Position numbers and translations under genes: made by a program | Origin: Rhynchopus sp. YZ270_cl-10 | Lineage: Eukaryota; Euglenozoa; Diplonemea; Diplonemida; Diplonemidae | Length of the DNA stretch: 64,000 bases | Direction: 5' to 3' | NCBI GenBank assembly: GCA_964035575.1 | Contig: OZ037918.1 | Location: 1-64,000, forward strand | Part shown: in pieces, positions 43,352 through 51,515 of the stretch | Layout: each line of letters begins with the position of its first letter | Numbering within the stretch: position 1 is the first letter of the stretch | The notes under the pieces: model-generated | The model's database searches: none | What the model was told of the DNA's origin: nothing | What the model saw: only the letters and a program-made list of their open reading frames with translations

Positions 43352-43414
43352 AAAACAAAGAAAAGTTTATAAGATGATCCTAAGCCTCTCGTGCTTAGTC
43401 ACCTTATCATAAAC
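43352..43414 (+). repeat. Hairpin element, copy A (reference copy)
   Basis: Inner stem CTAAGC (43380-43385), loop CTCTCGT, stem GCTTAG (43393-43398). Outer stem ATAAGATGA with TCACCTTAT, one A-C mismatch. Flanked on the left by AAAGAAAAGTTT and on the right by CATAAAC, so the outer edges are also nearly inverted (GTTTAT...ATAAAC). Found between the sulfotransferase start and the LRR gene end, antisense to both. Confidence 0.8.
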
Positions 43415-43629
43415 AAAAGGGGGTTGCGGTAGGGCACAACCCCAATTGCACACATGACTAGTCATGGGGTCGTGGTGAATGTCACAACAATGAGGGGGGG
43501 AAGAAAATACTGAACAAGGAAAACAACAAAGAGAAAACCCGACAAACCCGCGTATTGAAAAAGTACGGTGACACACAAAAGGGGGGAAGGGGAAACTGTA
43601 AGACTCGTGACATCCGAAAAAACGCGTAT

Positions 43630-43680
43630 TGCACTTGAAATGTTTATGAGATCAACCTAAGCCTCTCTCCACACAAACTG
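43630..43680 (+). repeat. Hairpin element, truncated copy H
   Basis: TTTATGAGATCAACCTAAGCC followed by TCTCTCCACAC; the right arm is not recognisable. It ends about 290 bp from the LRR gene stop. The spacer 42769-43351 has no supported gene. Confidence 0.5.
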
Positions 43681-43964
43681 TCGTACATGTCATGATATTG
43701 TATAGGGCTGCCAGTAAGCTGTGCAGCAGCGATTCCAGCTCTGTTGTCTGCAGTGCGTGCGGGAGGGGTGGCCTGTGAGGGTGTGCGTCGTGCAGCTTCG
43801 AGGGAGCAGTGCGCAGCTGGCGGCGTCACTCTGCGTGTCTCCGCCACTGGCGGGAATCCTCCTGTGGGTCGCACTGCGTTTGGGACGGGCTTCGACCACT
43901 GACTTCCTCTGCTGGCCGTTCCTCACTGTGCTCGACACAACATCGCTGCAGCCTGTCCCGGACC

Positions 43965-46010
43965 CTAACCCTCCAAATGCCCTTGCTTGTCATGCTCCTG
44001 TTTGTCCAGTTCCTGCTTGTCCTCGTCCTCTTGTGCTTGCATCAAACCTTCTCCTTCTTGTCCTGCTTTCAATGCAATACCTTGTCTTGCATCTCCAGAC
44101 ACGTCTGTTCTTACTAGATCTTCTGTCCGCACACCTCCGAACTGTTCCGTAAACCTTGCGTAAATGTCACGCACACATGCATGGAAGGTTTTCGTGACGC
44201 CAAAGCCGTGGTTCTTTTGGGCTTCATTCGGGAGAGACATCTCGTGAATGTCGATGTTGTCTGGCAAGACGACTGTTGTGAGTGCGTTGCAGTTGCGCAG
44301 GAAGTCGTGCTGGATCATTGTGCCACTGCCTATACCTGACATGTCCAGCGTGGTCAAGGATGTGCACTCTTGCAGCAAAGATGCACCAATCTGCTTAACA
44401 TTGCTCAGTCCTGATAAGTTTGCTGTTGTCAACGCGGAGCACCCTTGCATCCAGTTTTGCTCAATGCGTGTGATGCTGCGCAACACTGATAAATCAACTG
44501 TTTTCAATGATGAGCACTGAAAAAGAAAGCAGTGTCCGATGTCTCTGGCACTCCCACAAGCTGAGAGGTCGATACTTGTCAGCGAGGTGCACCTCGTAAG
44601 AAATCCGTGACCTACCTTCACAACTTTTTGTAGTGCTGTCAAGTCAATCGTTTCCAACGAGGTGCAGTCCGCACAAAAGTTGTTCCCAACGTCCGTCACA
44701 TAGGTCATCCCTGAAAAGCTGATGGTGGTCAACGACGAGCAGTTGCGGAGAAATTCGGAGCCGATCTTCGTGACGCTGCAAAAAGCTGATACATCAATGG
44801 TTGACAACGAGGTGCAGTCCGTGAGGAAGTCGCTCTCAATGTGCGTGACTCTGCGCCATCCTGAGATGTTAATGCTTTCCAACGACTTGCAGTGGAGGAG
44901 AAAGTTCCTACCAACCGTCGTCACCCTCGTCATCTCGGATAAGTCAAGCTCTGTGACGCCACTGCCGTGCAGGAACGAGTTCCCTATCACCGTCACACCA
45001 GTGAACCCTGACACGTCAAGGCTTCTCAACGGTATGCACTCAAAGAGAGAGTACGTCGTGCAGCCAGAGAAACAGTCCTTCCCTATGTGCGTAACGTTGC
45101 ACAATCCCGACAAGTCAATCGTGTCCAACGAGGTGCAGGCCCTACAAAAGCTGTTCCCAATGTCTGTCAACTTGGTCATCCCTGAAAAGCTGATGGTGGT
45201 CAACGACGCGCAGTTGAAGAGAAAGTCGGAGCCGATCTTCGTGACACTGCAAAAAGCTGATACATCAATGGTTGCCAACGAGGTGCAGTTCTTGAGGAAG
45301 TAGTTCTCAATGTGCGTGACTCTGCGCCATCCTGAGATGTCAAGACTTTCCAACGACTTGCAGTTATGGAGGAAGTAGTCACCAACCGTCGTCACCCTCG
45401 TCATCACGGATAAGTCAAGCTTTGTGACACCACTTCCGCGGAGGAACGAGCTCCCTATCACCGTCACATCAGTGAACCCTGACACGTCAAGGCTTCTCAA
45501 CGATGTGCAGCCATAGAGACAGTCGTCGCTGATGTGTGTAACGTTGTACAATCCCGACAAGTCAACGGTTTCCACCGACCCACACTGTTTGAGGAAGCCT
45601 TGCTCAATTCGCGTCACAACAGACACAGCAGAGAGATCAAGTCTCGTAAACGATGCTTCGCCCAAGAAGTTGTTCGGAATAACAGTCGCAACCTCCGCCT
45701 GAAGAAGCAGAGAAGCCACCTCAGGATCCTTCACAGTCGCCAACCTCGCTTCGGAAATGTCTGTCTCACCCAAGGCACGAAGTTGCTCAACAGATTGGTA
45801 TTTCGTCGACTTCGTCAACACGACGGTGTCTCCAGCACTCAGTTCTGTGATGTCCTCTCCTTCCTCCTTCCCTCCGAAGCCCATGTGGAAGCTGTCTTCG
45901 CACAACCCTGTTGCAGACGCCACCTTCTGCCGCATCGTCTCCGTTGTGTCGTTCTCACCCACCTCAATCATAAATTTGTTGCAATCATATCCCTGCACAC
46001 ACAGTTCCAT
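43965..46010 (-). CDS. Ubiquitin-like domain plus BspA-type leucine-rich repeats
   Basis: 681 residues from the ATG at 46010. Residues 1-68 have a ubiquitin-like beta-grasp pattern: MELCVQGYDCNKFMIEV, a TTETMRQKVASATG helix, then GGKEEGEDITEL and GDTVVLTK. From about residue 105 to 600 there are about 20 LRR_5 (BspA-like) units of about 23 residues, such as SLTTISFSGMTKLTDIG. A block of about seven units is duplicated: the stretch from SLRSLDVSGFTDVTVIG to the GKDC or NNFC units appears twice with only scattered changes, and a one-unit insertion (TTYSLFECIP) marks the join. The C-terminus is charged (DEDKQELDKQEHDKQ). No signal peptide is seen, so it is probably intracellular, unlike bacterial BspA. 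Partners are unknown. Confidence 0.85.
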   Translation of the reverse strand: MELCVQGYDCNKFMIEVGENDTTETMRQKVASATGLCEDSFHMGFGGKEEGEDITELSAGDTVVLTKSTKYQSVEQLRALGETDISEARLATVKDPEVASLLLQAEVATVIPNNFLGEASFTRLDLSAVSVVTRIEQGFLKQCGSVETVDLSGLYNVTHISDDCLYGCTSLRSLDVSGFTDVTVIGSSFLRGSGVTKLDLSVMTRVTTVGDYFLHNCKSLESLDISGWRRVTHIENYFLKNCTSLATIDVSAFCSVTKIGSDFLFNCASLTTISFSGMTKLTDIGNSFCRACTSLDTIDLSGLCNVTHIGKDCFSGCTTYSLFECIPLRSLDVSGFTGVTVIGNSFLHGSGVTELDLSEMTRVTTVGRNFLLHCKSLESINISGWRRVTHIESDFLTDCTSLSTIDVSAFCSVTKIGSEFLRNCSSLTTISFSGMTYVTDVGNNFCADCTSLETIDLTALQKVVKVGHGFLTRCTSLTSIDLSACGSARDIGHCFLFQCSSLKTVDLSVLRSITRIEQNWMQGCSALTTANLSGLSNVKQIGASLLQECTSLTTLDMSGIGSGTMIQHDFLRNCNALTTVVLPDNIDIHEMSLPNEAQKNHGFGVTKTFHACVRDIYARFTEQFGGVRTEDLVRTDVSGDARQGIALKAGQEGEGLMQAQEDEDKQELDKQEHDKQGHLEG

Positions 46011-46411
46011 TGTTTCGAGTGAAGTATTGCTCTGTTTTGGGGTGAGTGTTGAGAAGGAAGAGGAGGGAGGCAAGATACAACAAAATAGCTTTCTTTTTTT
46101 GCTTTTTTAACTTATCCAGGTACTCTCCCCATAAACAAGAACTGACAGATACATGACGTGTCTGTATGGAAACAACAGGGGCGACGCTGTCCTAAACCCA
46201 AAGATCCAAACTGAAATGCGGTCTAGGATATGTACATTTTGCGGCAGCTTTATTTACTCCGCCAGGTATCAGTCCATATGAACAAGAACCGACAGGCACA
46301 CACACCACCCAGAGGACCATCGGGTGCACACACACTGCAAGAGATGCACATCATGATGCCCATCCCTGCAACACTCAACACTCTATGGTGCCGTAGGTGC
46401 GCAACACATCA
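46011..46411. other. Intergenic spacer
   Basis: 5' flank of the LRR gene and 3' flank of the Nudix gene. GC-balanced, no further feature recognised. Confidence 0.5.
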
Positions 46412-47311
46412 CTACCGCACAGGGCGGCTGAAGTACATCTCCAGTGCACGCTGCGGTGCTGCGCTGAGACCACAACCCTTTACCGCGTACGGCGGACGCA
46501 GTGTGTCGAGGGCGAACACTGCCGGGGTGACCGCGCCTGGGCTGCTGCCGTGCACTGCGACACCTGCGACGGTGGCACCAACACAGACACCTGCTTCTCT
46601 TCCCTCACCCTCTGCCTCTGTCTCTGCATCTGCACAGAGGTGCCGTCCATCCACCCAGCACGCCGCATCCACCTCCTCATGCGAGAACGTCGTGTCACGC
46701 AAAAACGCGTCCCGTCCAAACCCATCCATCCGCAGCACATAGAACACAACAAGCGTGAGCGACGTTGGCACCCCATCCCCACCCGCGCTCGACTCCCACA
46801 GGCACAGCGGTGTCAGCGTCGCCCCCGCCACGTCCAGCCCCACCTCTTCGTGCAGCTCGCGCAGCGCTGCATCTGCAAGCGTCGCGTCACCCACGTCGAC
46901 CATCCCACCAGGCGGCACCCATGCGCAGGGGAAGGAGCGCATCGTAGCTGGGCGGCGTGTCAGCAGAACGTGCGAGTCGCAGACAACAAGCACAGAACAC
47001 GCCACACGTGCCGCACGTTGCGCAGCGCACAGTGCAGCCACGTCCGCGGCGAGCTGCGGTGCACGACATGCAGCAAGCATGGGACACCCGCCATCGGCAA
47101 CACGGTGGCACAGTGGCAGTGGCAGGGTGTGTGGGGCAGAGGCAGAGGAGGTGAGCACAAGGCAGTGGTCGCGGTACTCCATGTACACCGGGATGCTGGC
47201 AAGCACGTCAGTGCTGGTGTCCTCAGTCTTGCCGTGCATCTTGTGTACCAGACATTCACCCGCAAATACCTGTTCCCCGTCCACCCACACAGCCGGACGT
47301 TCTTGTGTCAT
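46412..47311 (-). CDS. Nudix hydrolase (NUDT17-like layout)
   Basis: 299 residues from the ATG at 47311; the frame continues upstream only through a GTG. The Nudix box GGMVDVGD followed by REL and HEEVGLD sits at about residues 135-160, with Asp where the first conserved acid is usually Glu and the REUxEExGU core intact. It is preceded by LLTRRPATMRSFPCAWVPP, which fits the strand and loop before the box. The box is preceded by an Ala-rich domain of about 110 residues, so it sits in the middle, as in NUDT17-type proteins. It would hydrolyse a nucleoside diphosphate linked to another moiety; the substrate cannot be read from sequence. An acidic, probably disordered insert lies near residue 225 (ADAETEAEGEGREA). 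No intron. Confidence 0.88.
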   Translation of the reverse strand: MTQERPAVWVDGEQVFAGECLVHKMHGKTEDTSTDVLASIPVYMEYRDHCLVLTSSASAPHTLPLPLCHRVADGGCPMLAACRAPQLAADVAALCAAQRAARVACSVLVVCDSHVLLTRRPATMRSFPCAWVPPGGMVDVGDATLADAALRELHEEVGLDVAGATLTPLCLWESSAGGDGVPTSLTLVVFYVLRMDGFGRDAFLRDTTFSHEEVDAACWVDGRHLCADAETEAEGEGREAGVCVGATVAGVAVHGSSPGAVTPAVFALDTLRPPYAVKGCGLSAAPQRALEMYFSRPVR

Positions 47312-47434
47312 GAGTGTTGCTGTGGGTGTTTGGTGGGGGGCATTGGACAAACACCATTGTGGGCGAAATATGGGCTCCACTCCTAGACAAGGCTGTGATG
47401 TGAAATGAGGTGATTAGGGGTCTTTCTTGTTCAG

Positions 47435-47597
47435 AACCGTACAATGAGAAACAGGAGTCGCACAACCCGCAAACCCGCAAACGGGTTTGCAACACATTGC
47501 GCACCTCGCTGAAGGTTTTATTAGGGGTGATCTCAAAGTAGCCGTTCTTCAGGTCTGTGAAAGAGTTATCTCAGCAGGGTTTTCGTGAAGGTCGGAC
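47435..47597 (-). pseudogene. Fragment of the collagen-like gene family
   Basis: This stretch matches part of paralogue 3 around 12800-12945: GAACCGTACAATGAGAAAC, GGAGTCGCA, CCTCGCTGAA, then GATCTCAAAGTAGCCGT, CTTCAGGTCTGTGAA and TCTCAGCAGGGTTTTC in the same order. It covers only part of the ectodomain and is full of changes. In its middle are two ACCCGCAA units and an inverted GGGTTTGC, the same 8-bp unit as the satellite at 1526-2690. It is a dead copy about 35 kb from the intact genes. Confidence 0.8.
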
Positions 47598-47667
47598 CGT
47601 AAGGACGCCGTCCGTTGTGCTAGTACTTACCAGCTCACGTTAAGAATTGTCGAAGTGTGTCTCTCGT

Positions 47668-48054
47668 TCAGTCCACATTAATATCAAAGATACGTCGAGG
47701 TGCCCCCGTGGCGCCGCTGTGCACCTCACCGTTGCGGTATCGTGTGACCTCCATCTCAGCGTCACCCTTCTTCGCATTCCCTTTCGCATGTGTCTGCTTC
47801 CCCTCCGCTCGTAGTCGTCTCTGCACCTCACCCCTGCGCCACTGTGCCTCCCGCTTGACCACATGCTTCGTGTGGTACTCTGTCTCGTATTGCATGAAGT
47901 GCACGTACTGTCCACGTCGTCCTTGTGTACGCTTGTCGGCTTCGTCTTGAGTGAGAAGGCGTGTCTGTCCAAGGAGCGAAGGTCTGCAGGGAAGGTTGGT
48001 GGTGTGTGTTAGAGTGCGGAGAACGGCAGTGGTGGGTCGGATGAGGAAGGGCAT
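47668..48054 (-). CDS. Small basic protein, probably mitochondrial, function unknown
   Basis: 128 residues from the ATG at 48054. The start MPFLIRPTTAVLRTLTHTTN is rich in Arg/Thr/Leu without acids, like a mitochondrial presequence. The middle is strongly basic and helical (YHTKHVVKREAQWRRGEVQRRLRAEG), and the end is TGAPRRIFDINVD. I do not recognise a family. A C-rich stretch ending CCCTGCAG near 47984 could be a splice acceptor, in which case the first exon would end earlier; the single-exon reading is simpler. Base composition is clearly coding-like compared with the AT-rich DNA on either side. Confidence 0.55.
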   Translation of the reverse strand: MPFLIRPTTAVLRTLTHTTNLPCRPSLLGQTRLLTQDEADKRTQGRRGQYVHFMQYETEYHTKHVVKREAQWRRGEVQRRLRAEGKQTHAKGNAKKGDAEMEVTRYRNGEVHSGATGAPRRIFDINVD

Positions 48055-48883
48055 GGTTGTGGTGTTGGATGGAGGAGAGAAAAAAAGGGGGATTTTTGTG
48101 TGATTATAATAAACGTAATGATTTTGATCACAAAAAATTTGTGTGGAAAGTGTTTGGTGTGTAAGGCAGGGTGTTTTGTCTGTGGAAAAAAAAAAGGGGG
48201 TTTTCGGGGTTTTCTTGATTTGAGCATCTGATAATGGTACGGCAACCACATAAAAGGGCGATTGCACCAGACACGACCGATACTACACCAATTGTAGTTT
48301 TAAAAAAATGGGGAAGAGTGGAAAGGGGGTGCTGTTTTTTTTTGGGGAGTAAAAGAGAGATTCTTTGTTTTTTTTCATTTGGTTATGCTCTTTTGGTTGT
48401 TTGTAGTATCAACACTATATAATTCTGTACATAGAAATAAAAAAATGTATTGAGAGGGGCAGATGCCCAGTTCCTCTGCACAGCTCCTGCACAGCTCCCC
48501 TCATCCCCTGAAGAGCACTTGGCAGGACGATTCGAGACGAATAAGACGCTCTAGCCTTTGACGTCCCTCTCCTTCTCCTTCTTTTTGTCCTTCTTCTTTT
48601 TGTTGTATCAACCATCACCTCCATTCTATGTGCCCCCATGCTCACAGCACCAACACCTCTACGGACGCAGGCAAACCGAGACTGTGGGTAAAAAGGATAT
48701 GATGAGTGCAAGCCTCACTATGTTTTTGGCCACCTTTTACAACAAAAAAAATTGAACTACATTATGTCTCTTTCCGCTTTTTCCATTTCCTTTCTTCCCC
48801 CCAAAAGGGGAGTCACAGTCACCCAAAACAAAAGTGAAGTTTTGATGGATGCAAAACGCCTCTGTGGTGCGCAACCTCCAATC

Positions 48884-48950
48884 AAAAAGAAAGAAAAGTT
48901 TATAAGATGACCCGAAGCTTCTCGTGTGCTTAGTCACCTTATCATATTCG
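48884..48950 (+). repeat. Hairpin element, copy B
   Basis: AAAGAAAAGTTTATAAGATGA, then an AAGC-TTCTCGTGT-GCTT hairpin, then TAGTCACCTTATCATATTCG. The loop is two bases longer than in copy A. The same right end is found alone at about 6411-6430. Confidence 0.75.
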
Positions 48951-49350
48951 TTATCGCGGAGCTACATTTGCGCAGGCTTCCAGTTTTGTTGTCAGGGATG
49001 GATGTCATTTCCCCAAAGAAATGAACAATAGATGACACCCTAGGCCTCACACAGAGAGACTCCTTCACGCCAACTCCTTCGCGGCGTGGGTCACGCACTC
49101 CTACTCATGCCACGGCTTTTTCAATACCGTAGCACGGCCGACTATGCGCTTGAGACATCGAGACACAAAAATATGGGAGGAAAAATACGGTCCCAGGGAG
49201 ATAGGTAGGCACACTGGGAAAAAAAGGGGGGGGGAGAATAACTGGAGTGAGTACCCCAAAAACACAACTATTTTTCTTTTTTTCTTTTGTGCTGCAAAAA
49301 AGGAGGGGGTCTGGGGAAAAAGGTGGAAGGGAGGGAAGGCGAAGACGTGG

Positions 49351-49437
49351 TTTTTTTTTTTTGAAAGTTTCTTTTTAAAAGCTTTGATTGTATTTAGTGT
49401 AAGCGCGAGGATTGCGCTCTGCTCTTCAAAACACTTC
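49351..49437 (-). mobile_element. SINE-like poly(A)-tailed repeat, copy 4
   Basis: On the minus strand: AATCCTCGCGCTTACACTAA, ATACAATCAAAGC, then two A-rich blocks ending in about 12 A. It shares the CCTCG...TACACTAATACAA core with copies 2 and 3. More diverged than those. Confidence 0.5.
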
Positions 49438-50028
49438 GATTTATGTTTTATTGTTTATTTGCTTTGAAACCTTATGTATGAGTAGGTACAACGCACCACC
49501 TAAACCTACATCAACAACTAACCTTTCACCTTGCAACTATCATACAGTATAGCTGAATTTAACTTAAAGGGTTCGTTGTATCATCATGTACCTTTTGCAT
49601 TCGCCCTTTTACCCAACCCCGATCACCTTTAAAATGAGGAAAAAACAAAACTCTAGTTGGGGAGGGGAGAGAAGGGGACATGGCTGCAAACGCCACTACG
49701 GACGCAGGCAACCAACTAATAATCTTTTCTTTTTTTTTGAGACACTTCATTTCTTTATCCAAAAGCTCATGCAGTAAAGCTTCCGAACACTTCAGGGAAG
49801 CTGCGGGTCAGTTTTATCTGTAGAAGTGGGTGAGGGGTTTTTTTTTGTTTTTGTTTTTTTGATAAATTGTTGGAGTAGTGTAGTTGCCTCGGTTGTGTGT
49901 TGCCACAGTTGTGCAATCTCCACTGTCCATTGTGTGTCGACAAACACTTTACACCAAAATTTAGCTAGATAAAGGATCTTGCTACCACGATGGTACCCAC
50001 TCACTGGGTCCGGTTGTGACTACACATG

Positions 50029-50391
50029 TCAGGCCCCCTCCGCTACGCATACCGTTTCCTTCTGGAGATCGCTCAGGTTAGAGTCAATGTTGAGGCAGGC
50101 CATGCTGAAGCCGTTGCAGCGGATGCGTGCAATCGTTCCCGGCACCGACGGCGGGCACAGCACACCCTCGAAAAGCATCATCTCCGCCAGCGTCTTCTGG
50201 TCCTCCACATCCACCGTGAAGAGCTTCCCGTCCAGCGACTGCGCCACGGCAAAGCCCTCCCGCAGCTCAGTGAGCTTCGCAAAGATGCGCACGGTACGCC
50301 CCTGCACAACAGGGAGGGTGAGGTCGGATCCTAGCACCAAAGGCACGATGTCCGTCGACGGCTCAACAAAGGTTCCTCCGTGGTCAGTCAT
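50029..50391 (-). CDS. Small OB-fold protein, probably RPA3/RPA14-like
   Basis: 120 residues from the ATG at 50391 (MTDHGGTFVEPSTDIVPLVL). The pattern fits the small subunit of replication protein A: a first strand with VVQGRTVRIFAKLTEL, then FAVAQSLDGKLFTVDVED, a turn and helix, VPGTIARIRCNGFSMACLNI, and a C-terminal helix. RPA3 stabilises the RPA trimer that coats single-stranded DNA in replication and repair. The family is poorly conserved, so the assignment rests on length, strand order and the DGK-TVDV type hairpin. No intron. The open frame upstream is T-rich leader. Confidence 0.55.
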   Translation of the reverse strand: MTDHGGTFVEPSTDIVPLVLGSDLTLPVVQGRTVRIFAKLTELREGFAVAQSLDGKLFTVDVEDQKTLAEMMLFEGVLCPPSVPGTIARIRCNGFSMACLNIDSNLSDLQKETVCVAEGA

Positions 50392-50909
50392 TGTAGCTTC
50401 TTTTGTTGGTGAGTCTTTTTTGTTCCTTTTTGAGGTAATAATTTGGGAGAAAAAAAATATGGAAAATGAATAATACCCACGCAATGCAAGAATTGAAGAT
50501 GAGTTGGTCAAAGTGAAAAAATAGGGATACGAAGAAGGGGGATAAAATAGATCCTTTTGTTTGGGACTTTTGTGGCTTTTCAGATTTCGTAGAGGTGTAA
50601 AGAAGAAGAACAGAAACACTTCTAACAGGGCAAAGGCGAAACCCAGATCCCTGACAGAAGTGGGTATACCCTGTTTGGTCCCGAAACCGCGTTTTCTAGG
50701 GGGGGGGGAAATAACGTAATTTTTGTTTTCTCTAAAAACCCAACAATAGAAGGCGTTGTTGTTAACAGCGTTTTCCCTCTATTGTCCCCAACCCAAAGTG
50801 TGTTGTTAACGTCTTTGTAGTGGTGGACGTAGGCATTCGCACTAGTGCGAGGAAAATTCGCATTGTAAGAAGAGATGTTACAGAAGAGAACAGAAAATGT
50901 GAAGTTCAA

Positions 50910-50910
<1 letters not shown>

Positions 50911-50943
<33 letters not shown>
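50911..50943. repeat. Poly(A) run of 33
   Basis: An uninterrupted A tract just upstream of no clear gene; its length is unusual even for this A-rich spacer. It may be the tail of an old retroposed sequence, but I could not identify a body or target-site duplication. Confidence 0.8.
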
Positions 50944-50946
<3 letters not shown>

Positions 50947-51220
50947 GCCTCCAAGGACGCAAAGGCACTGTGCTACGGAGTTGCTTACTGGAAAAACTGT
51001 AAGTAGGCACAGAAGAAAAAAAAAACTTGGTGATTGTGATTGTGATTGAGACACAACACAAAAAAAAAAAAGGAAATGAGCAGTATTCAGTATTTCGCTG
51101 AATTTCCCATACATTTGAAACACACACCCAATCTATCCGAATTGGATACAGCATTTTTATTGTTACAACAGCTCTGTAACACGAAACGAGGAGGTAAGAA
51201 AGTTTGAAAGGGGCATAAAT

Positions 51221-51259
51221 GTGTCCACATTCGTGGCGCCCATGCTCCCAGCACCAGAA
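51221..51259 (-). repeat. Inverted fragment of the TTLL coding exon
   Basis: The reverse complement of about 51225-51259 matches TTLL exon 2 DNA at 52299-52333 with about two mismatches in 35 bp, sharing TTCTGGTGCTGGGA and CATGGGCGCCACGA. It lies in reverse orientation beyond the 3' end of that gene. A weaker relative (GCTCACAGCACCAACACC on plus) is near 48640. Confidence 0.65.
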
Positions 51260-51515
51260 TGTGTGTCCGTACGGCCCCTCTCTCAAGAAGACTTAACTTG
51301 CGTTCTAAATATTTCCCTTTTGCTCTAATTTTATTCTAGCATCCCACATTGCCGTTTTCCGTGGGTGAAGATCGCTATTTGAAGTAGTATTTCTTCAATG
51401 CCTGCGCCTGCCGCATGAACGGTGAGGCGCATGCACAACTTCTAAAAAAGGGGGTACATTCCCTGACCCAAACCATACACACCCTCCCGCCCCCCCGCCC
51501 CCACCCTTCCTTTCA

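Larger units (their letters stand above)
48055..50028. other. Long spacer with repeat fragments
   Basis: About 2 kb without a supported gene. It holds a TTLL-like fragment near 48600-48640, hairpin element B at 48884-48950, and a SINE-like copy at 49351-49437. CTACGGACGCAGGCAA occurs twice (about 48659 and 49696), again suggesting duplicated debris. A 98-residue minus-strand ORF at 48415-48711 looks like chance. Confidence 0.55.

Noticed and set aside
48415-48711. 98-residue minus-strand ORF with an Arg/Lys run
   Set aside because: The basic run comes from a CTT/CTC-rich microsatellite, and part of the rest resembles a TTLL exon scrap in another frame.
50878-51286. Phe-rich minus-strand ORFs
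   Set aside because: Translations of the 33-base A run; the only protein-like part is the inverted TTLL scrap.
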